A stretch of DNA of 64,000 bases, from assembly GCA_012932865.1 (NCBI GenBank), contig SAXG01000037.1, forward strand, positions 1 through 64,000, given 5' to 3'. Made by a program: the position numbers and the translations under genes. Below the pieces are notes generated by a model that saw only the letters and a list, made by a program, of their open reading frames with translations, was not told the DNA's origin and ran no database searches. The DNA is from Amylostereum areolatum (lineage: Eukaryota > Basidiomycota > Agaricomycetes > Russulales > Stereaceae). Position 1 is the stretch's first letter, and each line of letters begins with the position of its first letter. This document shows positions 23,413 to 33,896 of the stretch, one piece after another.

Positions 23413-25267
23413 TCATTCGAAGCCGGCATCCATCTTCATAATGATCTCCTCCCGCTTGCCCTGGATCTCGTCCACGGTCTTGTACCCGCTCAAGCCCAGC
23501 GTGATCTCCGTGTCCGCCAACAGACCCCGCAACACCTCCTCCACGCCCTTCTCCCCGCTGATCGCCAGCCCATACATGAACGGGCGCGCGACTAAAGTCA
23601 AGAAACCGTAGGGTCAGCCAGAGCCCCGGGGGGAAGCAAACAAAACGGAGAGCACGCACCGAGCACACCCTGCGCCCCCATGGCGAGCGCCTTGATCACG
23701 TCCGACCCCGTCCGGATCCCCGAATCGAACAACACCGTGAACGTCCCCGCCTTCTGCGCCTCTTTCACCCGCCCGTCCGCCGTGACATGCTCCAGCGCGA
23801 CGAACGACGGGATCGCGCCGTCCACCTGCCTCCCCCCGTGATTGGACACCACGATCCCGTCCACGCCCGCGTCGATCGCGCGGTGCGCGTCCTCGACGCA
23901 CTGGATGCCCTTGAGCACGAGCGGGCCGTCCCAGTGCTCCCGCAGAAACCGGACGTCCGCCCACGTCTTGAAGATGCCCGAGTTGGTCTCCTTCAGCCAC
24001 GCCTTGCCGAGCTCGGTCGCCTCCGCGGCGGCGGCGTCGCCGGCGGCCAGCTTCGCGCGGTGCTCCGCCGCGTCGAACGGGAACGGGCTGTCGTCGTCCG
24101 TGCGCGCCTCCTTGTCCTGGGTGCGCATGAAGACGGGGTCGGAGGTGCCGACGCTGATGCCGACGCCCGCGTGGAAGGGCAGGTAGGCCGTGTCGAGGTC
24201 GTGGGGGCGCCAGCCGAGCAGCATCGTGTCGAGGGTGACGACGAGCGCGCTGAACCCGGCTTTCTTGACGCGGGAGAGGATCGAGAGCGTGATCTCGTTG
24301 TTGTGCGGCCTGCGAAGGGGGGGAGGCGCGCGGTCGGCATCGGGCGCTGGACGCGCGGGGCGGGGAAGACGTACCAGTACAGCTGGTACCACCGGTGTCC
24401 GTCGCCGTTCGCCTGGCCCACGTTCTCGATCGTGCGCGTGCTCGCGGTGCTCATGATGAAGGGCACGCCGACCTTGGCCGCCGCGCGCGCCGTCGCGAGC
24501 TCGCCGTCCGGGTGGAGGATGCCCTGCACGCCGACGGGGGCGACGAACACGGGGCAACGCAGCTTCTTTCCAAATATAGTCGTCTGCGAGCGCATCATTG
24601 AGTGTCCTTGCCAAAGGAAAGGGGGAGAAGCAGGCCCACAGCAAACAAAGGCCAGTTGGCCCTGACGGGGATAGTCTCGGGGATAGTGGATGGGGGATTT
24701 GACAAATATGCCTTTCCTTCCAAAGTCAAAGCCGGGACAGTTTAGATTCTAAGACTATTCTTTCACCATCCCCACCGTATTACAGTAGGGGATAGGGTAG
24801 GGATAGTTTAGTTTCATAACCTATTCCGGCCCGGACTGTGGTAGGAATTTTTATCAAATCCCTTTCCGCTATCCCCACCTCTTTCCCAGTCGGGGCCAAC
24901 CAACCTTTGTTGGCTGCGCTAGGGCGACGCACCTCCAGGTTGCGCACGGACGCATCGCGCAACATCCGGGGGATAATGCGCCAGATCGCCAACGCCTTGC
25001 GGTTCGCGTGGTCCGTGGAGCTCAAGCCCGCGCTGCCGAACGTGTACATGAACGCCGCTGTCCGCCCCCCACCAATGCCGACGTCAGCGCCCGAGTCCTA
25101 TCGCAACCGAACGCAAGGCGTAACGCACCGTGGTTGTCCTTCGTGACCTCGCGCGCCTTCTCAGCGATCGTGTCCATGTTGAACGAGGCGTTGTGCGGCG
25201 GGGCGCCGGCCGAGTAGACCTGGACCATGTAGGACGACCATGAGGGTTCCGTGGAGCTGAAGTTCAT
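23413..25267 (-). CDS. FMN-dependent alpha-hydroxyacid oxidase (lactate 2-monooxygenase-like)
   Basis: The family oxidises 2-hydroxyacids (lactate, glycolate, mandelate or similar) with FMN. The start at ATG 25267 gives MNFSSTEPSWSSYMVQVYS. Further exons read AFMYTFGSAGLSSTDHANR, IIPRMLRDASVRNLE, TTIFGKKLRCPVFVAPVGVQ, GDGHRWYQLYW and ALVVTLDTMLLGWRPHDL. They continue with WDGPLVLKGI, the catalytic-His motif VVSNHGGRQVDG, the FMN-phosphate site DSGIRTGSDVIKAL, and a last exon with RPFMYGLAISGEKGVEEVL ending at 23413. The HGGRQ motif and Arg of DSGIR are intact, so the enzyme should be active. The insert between the TLD and the catalytic-His segments is long, as in lactate 2-monooxygenase-type members. 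The intron between NLE and TTIF carries an inverted-repeat element. Substrate is not predictable. Confidence 0.9.
24637..24918. mobile_element. MITE-like inverted-repeat element inside an intron
   Basis: The two ends are imperfect inverted repeats of about 75 bp. The left end runs ACAAAGG, GTTGGCCC, GGGGATAG, GGGATTTGA, and the same blocks appear in reverse complement at the right end. The interior is AT-richer and has no open frame. It lies between the donor at about 24931 and the acceptor at about 24591 of the FMN oxidase gene, so it is spliced out. A target duplication was not obvious. Confidence 0.6.
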
Positions 25268-25736
25268 CGTGTAGTAGGGGCGGGTGCGATGTACCAGGAG
25301 GTTCTGGACGATAGCGGAGAGAAGCTGTTATCCATCCTGCTCTTATATACGCCGCGACTGACGGGTCGGCCTCCGCCCGGTTTGCCGCCTGTGGTCGGTA
25401 CCACTCGTGCGCATTGAGTGTCATCTGATACACGCCCGGCGACGTTATTTGGCCTGGGAACTCCGTGATTCGGGGCGATAGAATGGGACGGAAAACAAGA
25501 GGGGGTGAGAGTTAGATATGAGGAGGTCGTGGGAGACGGCATTTGTGCGTGCTGGATGACGGTGGTGGTGGTGAGCAAAGACGTTGGCCGCCGTCGTCAA
25601 TTCATCGCAAAAGCTAGGCCTGTAGAATTCGTCAAGCGTTGATTCCTGGTCTCGAAGAGAACAGGCTTTAACACCCACCTTCCTTCCATATATGGTGAAT
25701 TACCTTAATTGGACATCACACGGGGGGCATTAACTG
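25268..25736. other. Upstream region of the FMN oxidase gene
   Basis: Open minus-strand frames (25161-25433, 25445-25678) show no domain and probably cover promoter and 5' leader. No separate gene is supported. Confidence 0.4.
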
Positions 25737-26311
25737 GTAATCTGCATCCTTAGATAAGCTTGAGAACGGTTTGAAGTATTACCTTTCCGACGGCTGGAGG
25801 CCGGGCCCAAGCCGGGCCTGGAGGTATCGAGAATAATATCTTTGTGTTAGATCCCAATCAAGGCTAGTAGGTACTCAGAATGACTTATTTGGACATCTCC
25901 TGCTGAGCAGTTGCAAATAAGATATTTGCATGGTGTGGACATGCTGTGTGAACATCTTATTTGCAAGACCTCCTCCGGAGAAAGGGCAAAGCAATCTCAA
26001 AGACATCCTTTTCACCTCGTGGCCGATGATACATGAACAACTTATTTGCAAGACCTCGTCCGAAGAAAGGACAAAGCAATCCCAAATATATCCTTTCCAC
26101 CTCGTGGCCGATGTTACGTGAACATCTTATTTGCGACTGCTCGGCGGGAGATGTCCATCATCAATTGTAAATAAGTTGTTCTAAGTACCTACTAGCCTTG
26201 ATTGGGATCTAACACAGAAATATTATTCTCAATACCTCCAAGCCTGGCCCCCAGCCGTTGAAAAGGAGGTACTTCAGACTGTTCTCCAGCTTATCTAAGG
26301 ATGCAGATTAC
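25737..26311. mobile_element. Foldback element with long terminal inverted repeats
   Basis: The first and last roughly 190 bp are inverted copies of each other. The left begins GTAATCTGCATCCTTAG and the right ends with its reverse complement. Further paired blocks include GATCCCAATCAAGGCTAG and AGTAGGTACT. The centre holds an 85-bp tandem repeat. No protein frame is present, so this would be a non-autonomous foldback or MITE-type element. Confidence 0.75.
25950..26136. repeat. 85-bp tandem repeat, about 2.2 copies
   Basis: Units start at 25950, 26035 and 26120, each with a GAACA(T/A)CTTATTTGC head followed by AAGACCTC in the first two. The two complete units differ at only a few positions. 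It forms the loop of the foldback element. Confidence 0.75.
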
Positions 26312-27985
26312 ACCACCAGCAGTTGCCTCAGCATCAATCTATGATGGCCAGTTGGGGTGAGTCGAATGGCGTGACCGGAGGTTCACGCTGGCTTCACGTC
26401 AGCTTGAATCTAAACCCCTGATTCGAGTTCCATCCCGCTTTTCCGTCAGTGTAAGCCAATTCCACGCCAAAGTCAGCGTGAGCACAAGCTGGTCCGTCGG
26501 TTTCAAGCCCATTTCACTGGCATTTGTAAGAAGTGGAAAGAACGGAGTCCCCGCGCGATGAGTCTGAAGTCGATTATGTAAGCAATGTCAATTTTCGTCG
26601 TCGCGCGGTGTCGTTCTTGTTTCCTCTCACCACCTCCACCGCTCAACGTCAACTCCCTCCACCTGGCCACAGCATCTCATCTACCACTGGAGACCCCGGT
26701 ATAGCTGATTTCGAGACCGGAATCACATATCGGAATCTCCTCAAAGAGTGGGCTTTGACCACCCCACCCTTTCCCCTTCGCTCACATCAATGTCGAGGTC
26801 TCCAGCCCGCTCTCTCATGAGCATGAGTAGCATTGAGACAACAGCCTGGGTGCGTGTTAGTATCTCTCACTTCCTGCTCGTCTGTCTCACCACGCCACTC
26901 ATGCATAGGCCCTACTAGTACCCCTGGGGATCTCTTGTTGCCGAGGGCTCTTTCGCACTTATGGGCTTTGCTCTCGGTCTTTCCTCGTGTTCTTGGTCTC
27001 TACTCGCGGTCTCGGTCTTTGCTTGCAGTCTTGGCCTGTGGTTGTCGTCTCGCTCCTCGCTCTCGGTCCCCCTGGGTCTCTGGTTTTTGCTCGCTGGCAC
27101 TTGCTAGGTTATCTCAATCCCGTTTTGCTGGCATGCCAGGTAACACACTCTAATTCATTTTTCATTCCTCCTTTTGGACCCGTAGACATCCTGTAACACC
27201 CCCCATGTACTTTGTATGGTAGTTCTCGGAATGATATATATATTACGATGCTTTGTTTGCTTCCACATTGGGATGATAAGATTGCGATAAGCATGATTTG
27301 AGCCAGCATCCCGCCGATTGCTCCTTGACGAGCTTAGTAAGATAATTGGATTGAATCCGAAGGAACTCAGCTTCCGACCCAAGGGAGCCCGTTGAGTCTG
27401 ATATCAGCATGACATTTTTGGATTCCATCCGGTGTCACGCTAGCATCACACTCAGGGGCATGATATCGGAATGAAGCTGAAGGATCTGCTGGTGGTGTAC
27501 CAGTTGATGCCCCCGGTGTCATCTCCTCCTCCTTCCTCTTTTGTCTTCACACACCGGGCCGGGAGCTGCCCTCGTCGACAACGTTCCGGATTCGTCGCGT
27601 AAAATCTTCCCATCCACTTCCCGTTTAGGTTAGCGTGTGGGGGTGCTCCCTGAGGCTGCACGCCGATTTTCTCTTTCTTCTTCTTCGCATAGTGGTTGCA
27701 TGAGGTTGCGACTGGGGTCTGTAGAAGAAGAGTATGAGCGGGACGACTTCTGGCACGTCGCAACGGAGTGGAAAATAGGTGGAAGTTCAGGAAGGAGTGG
27801 TCACCATAAGGTTCGGGTTGTCTATGGGTTTTGAGATGTGCGGGCACCAATCACTAGTCTACTGCCTGGTCTTGTTGATTATTATGCTATGTCATGAGTA
27901 TTTTCTGCACGCAGATAGTTTATTTCATGGAGATGCATTCGTAGGTGCGAGACCAGGGAGTGCGCGGAGCGCGGTGGTATAGAAA
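26312..27985. other. Gene-poor region with low-complexity sequence
   Basis: No supported gene. At 26940-27090 there is a degenerate pyrimidine-rich repeat built on CTCGGTCTT-like words. Several plus-strand frames run through it but have only low-complexity composition. Nothing else is recognised. Confidence 0.45.
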
Positions 27986-28057
27986 TTTGCGCAAACGCGG
28001 TTGCGTCATCGATTCAGCCCGATTAGGACGAGAAAAATAACGGCACGTGATGTGAGC

Positions 28058-28955
28058 TTTTTTTTAATTTTTTTTTAAAAATACATTTGTATCCCGCGTC
28101 AAGTACCTAGGACTAAATGCGGCAGTAGGTAAAGGTATGTAGTGTTAGGTGGGATGTAAGAGTAGGACAATGGGGCGCGAGGGTCAATGTATCGAGGGGG
28201 GGGGGGGTCAGATGCAGTCCGAAGACTGGAACAAATAGTAATCTATCCCGGGTCCACGTTGTCTGGGTCAAGGGGAGGGGGAAACTCGTTCGGCACTTTG
28301 GCAAATGCACGAGAGGTGCCGACAAACTTGGAAAGGGCCGAGAGGCCAGCATGGGTGCCGAGAATGAATGGTGTTGACAATGTTCGCGATACGGCACGGA
28401 GGTAGTGCCGCTGATCTTCGAAGAGTGGGCAATCGGCGAGGATGTGGTCACGGGTTTGAATGGGAGCATCGCCGCACGGGCAGGCGGTGGGTTCTGTGGG
28501 AACGAAGCGGGCATAGTAGTCGCCACGGAAGCCGTGACCGACAATGGTCTGAATGATGCGGGTGTGGACATCGCGAGGGCCGTCGAAATTGCGGTGGAAG
28601 GAGGATAGATTGGTGGATGGTGGTTGTCGGAGTGCAATGGATGCAAGGTTGTTGTGCGAGCGTTGTGCCCATTCGGAACGCCAGGCTTTCAGTGCTCGAG
28701 ACGTTGCCTTCGCGCGCGCCCAGGAGATGGTGGAATGGATAAGGGGCGTACCGTGGACCCCCTCCTTTGCGATGGTGTCTGCCCGCTCGTTCCCGACTAT
28801 GCCTTTGTGCCCCGGGACCCATGCTACTTCGATCCTGAGGGCCTCTGAGGTTGTGAGAAGGGTTTGGGTGTGTCGGGCACGTGATGTGAGCCGGGAAGAC
28901 GTCGCGAAGTCGCGCTCGATTGCGATAGACGCGCCCATCGCCTCCGCCTTTCCTA
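28058..28955 (-). mobile_element. 5'-truncated non-LTR retrotransposon (LINE), RNase H and zinc-knuckle end
   Basis: The minus-strand frame 28243-28938 encodes the end of a LINE polyprotein: an RNase H motif (AWVPGHKGIVGNERADTIAKEG, as two adjacent blocks) followed by a Cys/His cluster (CPCGDAPIQTRDHILADCPLF). Right after it on the minus strand comes an A-rich tail (the T-run on the plus strand at about 28058-28077). Reverse transcriptase and endonuclease parts are missing, as expected for a 5'-truncated insertion. Confidence 0.75.
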
Positions 28956-28993
28956 CACTCTACGACATACAGCCACAGAATTTTGCTCTGGTT

Positions 28994-29327
28994 ATGGATA
29001 CGGAGGACCCAGATGACTCTTCTCTCTACCGCCCGATATCTGCTCTTTCGGCCGCTTTTCTTGAGAAGCTTGACAGCATCTCGTTCACTGCCGCGGACCG
29101 GCGCGGAGAACATGCAACTCGCCTACGGCCTCGTTTATTCGGCTTGCACGATACCGCTACGCGAAGATCAACTCCTGGCGGTGGCACACTACCACGAAGG
29201 TCTTGACGCTGTGCTCGTCGCTTGCACGGGATACGGCAAAACTATGCAAATCATCATCGCGGCGCTCATGAATCCCCCGGGGGAAATCGTCCTCGTCATG
29301 TCAATGGAGTGTCAGAACGAGAGGTAG
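28994..29327 (+). pseudogene. RecQ-like helicase N-terminal fragment
   Basis: One frame from ATG 28994 reads MDTEDPDDSSLYRPISALSA. In another frame (to TAG at 29325-29327) follows IPLREDQLLAVAHYHEG and the Walker A-like VACTGYGKT, then IIIAALMNPPGEIVLVMS. This is the Q-motif and ATP-binding start of RecQ-type helicases, which are multiplied in mushroom genomes. There is no good intron to join the frames and the helicase stops after motif I, so the copy is a broken fragment. Confidence 0.5.
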
Positions 29328-29718
29328 AAGCGGGGGACGTGTCAAGGCTGTATGAGAGAGTCGGAGTGCTTGGGATGGAAGATGACCTAGAGTCCGGGGT
29401 CCTGAGGAAGCTCACAGCGAGAGGTGTTGGCGGCTGTGAGAGATTCTCGGGAGGTAGCAGAGAGGGACTGTCTGAGAACCTGGAGTTCAAAGAAACAAAA
29501 CTATCAGATGTTATTAGCGGTAGAGGCTTCAGCGGCTTGGGTGACTTAGGCGGCTTGGGCGGCTTGGGTCCGGGCTGCTTTGGTCTTCGCTCTCTTTGCT
29601 TTGGTAGTTTGACCTCGACAGTGGGAGAAAATGTGTCGTCCACGTGTGTGAAAAAAGAAGCGTTTCCTGGTTTCGAAGGTAGTTCAGTCCGTTGATCTTG
29701 GGTGGAAGACGTGTTCAT
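29296..29718 (-). CDS. Proline/lysine-rich hypothetical protein
   Basis: An uninterrupted frame of 140 residues starts at ATG 29718 (MNTSSTQDQRTELPSKPG). It has a PKPPKPPKSPKPLKPLP tract, Ser/Thr/Pro-rich flanks and no predicted folded domain. It overlaps the end of the helicase fragment on the opposite strand. It could be a real disordered protein or an open frame kept by base composition. The function is unknown. Confidence 0.35.
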   Translation of the reverse strand: MNTSSTQDQRTELPSKPGNASFFTHVDDTFSPTVEVKLPKQRERRPKQPGPKPPKPPKSPKPLKPLPLITSDSFVSLNSRFSDSPSLLPPENLSQPPTPLAVSFLRTPDSRSSSIPSTPTLSYSLDTSPASTSRSDTPLT

Positions 29719-29834
29719 GGTTGCAGCAGTGAAACTGAAAGGCGCGTCGCGCGCGCGACGCGGCGCCCGGGCTCATCACGTGCAGTTATTTTTCTCGCCC
29801 ATATCGGGTCAAATTAATGCGTTTGCGCAAACGC

Positions 29835-30264
29835 CTATCAACGCCCGACGAATTCTACCAGTCTTTAACAGAACACTACCTGCTCGTCTCGTCAGTGTTC
29901 GTTAAAGACTCGGCCTCCAGTCCACGCAAAAGCGCTGTGCGGCGGTAAAGATCACGTGATCTCTGCTACAAGGCATCGCGTTTCCAGTGTCCACGTTCTG
30001 CTTCACGGAGTTCCACACGCATCCTGATGCCGACAGGCGGTTTCGTGTGGATAATTCGTACACAGGTACAGCGCCGCTATGATACAGATAGAATACATGA
30101 GCAGTGGTGAATATCCGAAGCCCCTCACGATTTGGGAAGGTCGCCTTCTTCACCGAGTCTGCCACTGCAATACATCACATCAGCCCATCACGCACGCGCA
30201 AGATTGAAAGCCTAAACACGGCCGGAGTAGATACCTTATGCAAGATATATCAAAACTTCAACCG
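29835..30264 (-). other. Region with a possible extra 3' exon
   Basis: A minus-strand frame (29902-30165) follows a fair acceptor (TTGCAG near 30168). It could be joined to the gene ending at 30265 through a donor GTAAAG just before that stop. The encoded sequence has no domain character, so I keep the shorter gene model. Confidence 0.3.
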
Positions 30265-31397
30265 TCATATATAAGGAACTTTACCCTCGCACATCGGACA
30301 CCGCTCGTGCCAATACCGCGTGAAGTCAAAGGAAGGAAGGAACGCGTGGTATTTCCGCATGGAGGTGGCCATGGCGTCAGGAGACTTCCCGCACGTGTGC
30401 GCCTTGACCATGGCGTGGTAAAGGGCCTTGCCGTCGCTGAGGAAGACACGGTTCGGTTTGATGATGAGGCCGCGCGCGAGGCGGAGGTCGACCCATGTTT
30501 TGGTCGCATCGTCGAGGAGGCCTTCTTCTTTCGTCTGGATGTACGTTTCTATAGATGGAAGGATGGGTTTGGGAGGCACGAGCCAGGAGACAGTGTCAGG
30601 CTTTCCGTGAGTGCACATATAGGCTTCTTGGATTTCGGTGTGGCGTTCGAAGGTCATGGTGTGCCCTTCGTCGCTGGACGGGGGATCATCCAGTTCCATG
30701 CTCACGTCGTTGTCGGCGGAGGCAGAGGCAGGGGGGTTGCCATCGGGGGGTTGTACAGCTGACAGCTTGGACGTTGTGACTTGGGGTGGACCTTCGTCGG
30801 GTTCGCTGTCCGAGATCACGATCACTTCGCGCTCGAGTTTTGCTTTCGGTTGCGAGCCTGTAAGTACACAGGGCAAGGTCAGCTTTACAGATCTCTAGAC
30901 GAAAATGAATACAAGGAACCTGGTTGGTGAACTCCGTAAGCTAACATAACGGTGGCGGAAGTCAAACATCGAGCTCTGCGGTGGCAGGAAGCGCACAGCT
31001 CACGCGGGCTAATGTTGACGGTGAAAGAGTCGAGTCGGTCGACGACGTTGTCCCACGTCTCCGGAAGGATCTCCAACATACCAGCCGATTCGCGGGCCTT
31101 GTCGATGGCGCAGAGTCGTATAGAACGGTCTGGCACATGTAGAAGGCTATCTTCGGTCGCCCTACGGACCATCGCGAGGACAGCCTGCCGATATGATGTT
31201 CGCCACGGCGGAGAAAAAGCGAGAATGCATTTATTTAAAAAGCGAAGGCGATGGTGAGCCCGGGTCGGGACTAGGCTATGATGAACACGTACCCGGTAGG
31301 AGGGCTTGCGTGGGACGAGGAACTTGCGATCCTGGAAGACCATGATGAATTGTGCGTTAGGGCCCTGACTGGCGTCGAGAGGGGCTGGTGCGGACAT
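30265..31397 (-). CDS. N-domain plus degenerate zinc-knuckle protein (family copy A)
   Basis: Start is ATG 31397 (MSAPAPLDASQG). The N-terminal domain reads MVFQDRKFLVPRKPSYR, then after an intron AVLAMVRRATEDSLL, IRLCAIDK and MLEILPETWDNVVDRL. This matches the first domain of the genes at 36584, 38293, 39695, 46210, 49469 and 51303. An acidic linker (VISDSEPDEG, SMELDDPPSSDEG) follows. The C-terminal part has SWLVPP, TWVDLRLARGL, LYHAMVKAH and RYWHERCPMC, aligned with copies B and C. The second metal-ligand His of the zinc-knuckle is absent here (AHTCGK instead of AHxGH), so metal binding may be lost. Function is unknown. Confidence 0.7.
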
Positions 31398-31761
31398 GAC
31401 TAGAGGAGAGGACTCAACCTGGACTGAAGAAAAAAGCGGGGGGAGGGGTATATAAGTTTTCGGGACCCCGACTCAAAGGCGGTGAGCTTGAGCTGGGCGC
31501 ACGACGGCGCCTCTTCTATTGCGATACTCGGGGAGACGGATAGGGATGGCGCAGGCCGCCGCCTGGTTTGGTATCTTCGGCGGTGCGACTTTGAGGGAGT
31601 TGGATCAGCCCTGCGTGAGTTCCTTCGCGATCCTCGATGCACACTCTTGTGAAAGACGTTCATGAGCAGTGCAATAGCATTTTATATACACTCTACACAG
31701 TCAGAATCAAGAAAGGTGCGATTTCCCGAAAGAAAATAGATTCTTGCATTGCCCTACCTGA
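31398..31761. other. Intergenic region upstream of family copy A
   Basis: Promoter and leader of copy A on the left, 3' flank of the F-box pseudogene on the right. No gene is seen. Confidence 0.4.
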
Positions 31762-33896
31762 TCACGGCGCAAATGGCTCTGGTCTCGCGAACTGCTGCGG
31801 ATCAGAACACGAGGGCATGCAACATAGGGGGCATGCCGGCCACTCTCGGAAACTGCACTTCAGTGTCAGAAATCGAAAAATGGTGATGCCAGATGGCGAT
31901 GAGAGGGAACATAATTGGCACACCTCCAGAATCGACATGCCGTCCTCGACAAGTCCTACACGCAGCTCCGAGCTCTCTCGCAGATCCCTCGGCAGAGGCA
32001 CGCGGGTCTCCACGTATGGAAGTGTGGCCTCTCTCAGTTCGTCTGGCTCCTCAAACCACACGCCCAGTTTGAGTCGCTCAGACGCCGAGGCTGTTCCGTC
32101 CACGACGCGCGAGGCTTCGCCCAGTCTGCCCTCTCGTTCTTTCTGCCGTGCGACCTTGACACGAACGGGGTGGAAATCGCACACCGTCGCATACCAACGA
32201 CTGTCGCGCAGCTCCATCAGGAAAAACCTCCCTTACTAAAATCAACAAATCCAGCAAATTAGCGCTAGTTAGAGGGGGACCTTCCTAAAGTGAACTAACA
32301 GGCTCTATTCTCACAAAACCCCGTACACATTTCGATGCACCGTCGTCGACATTGACCTCATATTTGCACTTCAAATACATAGTTGAGGCCAGAAGGGTGA
32401 CAGGGACCTACGTCGACGTAGTGCCTTGCAGGTTGGCAGCGGGAACAGGGAATTAGGAAGGTCCCCCTCTAATTAGTAGATTTTTAGTAAGGGAGGTTTT
32501 TCCTGATGTCCGGCGTCTCCCAGCAGAAACGCGAACGGCAGAGGTTCGACCCCATCGTCGCGCCCTGGAAAACGCGCGAATGCATCGCCCACGCCTCCCA
32601 CTCCACCCAGAGCGACGCGTGTTCGAAAGCGTTGCCCTCTTCGTCGAGTGCCAATGTTTGCAGTCCCGCGAAGTCAACGATGTGGACGAATTCCCGCCAC
32701 GCGCCCTGTCGCGGCTGCACGTTGTAGCTGACGACGAAGATGGACGCGTCGTTCATGGCACGGAAAGGGGTGGCGTTCATAACGGGGTCCGGCGGGGTGT
32801 TGCAGTAGATGTCCGCGCGGTGAAACTCGGACCCGGAGGATAAGAGAGGGAGGCCAAGGGTCATCTCGACGCTGCCGTCGATCCGGAAGACGTGCAGAAC
32901 GGCGGGGCTTGTAAAGTCTTCCGGCTTCAGAAGGCGCACGGTCGCGACCCAATCACGAGGTAGCAGACGTAAGGCTCTGATGTCCGTCAAGGTGTTCTGC
33001 ATACGAGTCGTTAAGAACCGCGTGGTTGGCCGAGGATGCACTTGCCAAGACTTGCCATCGTCAATTGGTTTGTCCGCCAATCCCAGATAACGCCGACGTT
33101 GTGTACTTGAAGCGCGGCGTGCATTCCTTGTATATGGATGCGCATGTGCTGAACAATGGCCGGGACATCGTCGAGTGCAGCAACCTCGACGACAAGAGAA
33201 TATCTAGGCTGCGCCTTGGGGTGCAGCTCTCCTGAATGCATTGTTAATGCACGGATTCTCCATTTGCTGGGGTCTCCTCTACTCAAACATAAGTTACAAA
33301 CAAAGGAAGTCCTATACGGCGCACTCACGGCATCTGGTTGACAGATATGAGAAGGTTTTGCTGGACGTCCACGGCAGATGTACCAGAGCCGACTTCGGGC
33401 ACACTGGTTTTCATTGAGAGGGCCGGAATATTGCGAAGCCCAGAAGGGAGTCTGACGAGAGTGAATAGGGGGGATTCGAAGTGTGTGAGGACGACGTGTC
33501 TAGAGAAGAGCTTGACGTAGCGTTTCGGCCGCCGGTAGGCTTCAAACCCAAGGTTCATGGTGATACGTTCTCTCCAAGATAGAGTATCCCAGCAGCGTTG
33601 ATACTCGACAAGCCTATAAATGCGCGAGGAGGTCCCCATATAACATGCCGGATGCCCATCTTGCATGCCACACCGAACGAGCGCGAGGCGGTAATGTAAA
33701 GTCGCGGAGCCGGAGACAATGCCATTGAGATGCATGCATACCTACATGAGTCAGTTAGCACCAATCGAACATCTCGAGTACTTCGCACGGCGCACCTGTA
33801 AACATCTCACCAGGTCACCAACATCTAGCATCGACAGGATTTTGAGGACGAGTTCTGGGGGGATTCCTACGAGCGAAGCGGCTGAAGCGGATCGTG
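31762..33896 (-). pseudogene. F-box-family paralog disrupted by a 288-bp insertion
   Basis: This is a fourth member of the family at 10-16 kb. The F-box reads VGIPPELVLKILSMLDVGDL (near 33800-33870). The body reads LHYRLALVRCGMQDGHP, TLSWRERITMNLGFEAY, DVQQNLLISVNQMP, FEHASLWVEWEAWAMHSRVF, CDFHPVRVKVA and TLPYVETRVPLPRDL. An inverted-repeat element at 32218-32505 splits the coding sequence between PD and MELRDSRW, adding stop codons. Removing the element and one AT copy restores the frame, so the break looks recent. No in-frame ATG is found just before the F-box. Confidence 0.75.
32218..32505. mobile_element. 288-bp MITE with about 50-bp terminal inverted repeats
   Basis: Both ends read inwards CAGGAAAAACCTCCCTTACT; the match extends a few bases further and resumes at TTAGAGGGGGACCTTCCT. 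AT flanks both ends (32216-32217 and 32506-32507), a candidate two-base target duplication. The interior has no open frame. The ends look like a cut-and-paste DNA transposon moved in trans; the superfamily cannot be fixed from this. Confidence 0.8.

Larger units (their letters stand above)
27986..29834. mobile_element. Candidate element bounded by about 67-bp inverted repeats
   Basis: The left end begins TTTGCGCAAACGC, then CCCGAT, CGAGAAAAATAAC and GCACGTGATG (27986-28052). The same blocks in the same order are found in reverse complement at 29773-29834. Between them lie a LINE 3' fragment, a RecQ-like helicase fragment and a proline-rich open frame. It could be a DNA transposon that collected other sequences, or two solo copies of one repeat. 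No target duplication was found. Confidence 0.45.

Noticed and set aside
25950..26136. CRISPR-like array
   Set aside because: The 85-bp units are contiguous tandem copies without spacers, in a eukaryotic foldback element.
26833..27196. Plus-strand frames in the 26.8-27.2 kb region as a gene
   Set aside because: They follow a pyrimidine-rich degenerate repeat; hydrophobic look comes from base composition.
29902..30165. Extra last exon of family copy A
   Set aside because: Acceptor and donor are possible, but the encoded sequence has no counterpart in copies B and C, which end soon after the zinc-knuckle.
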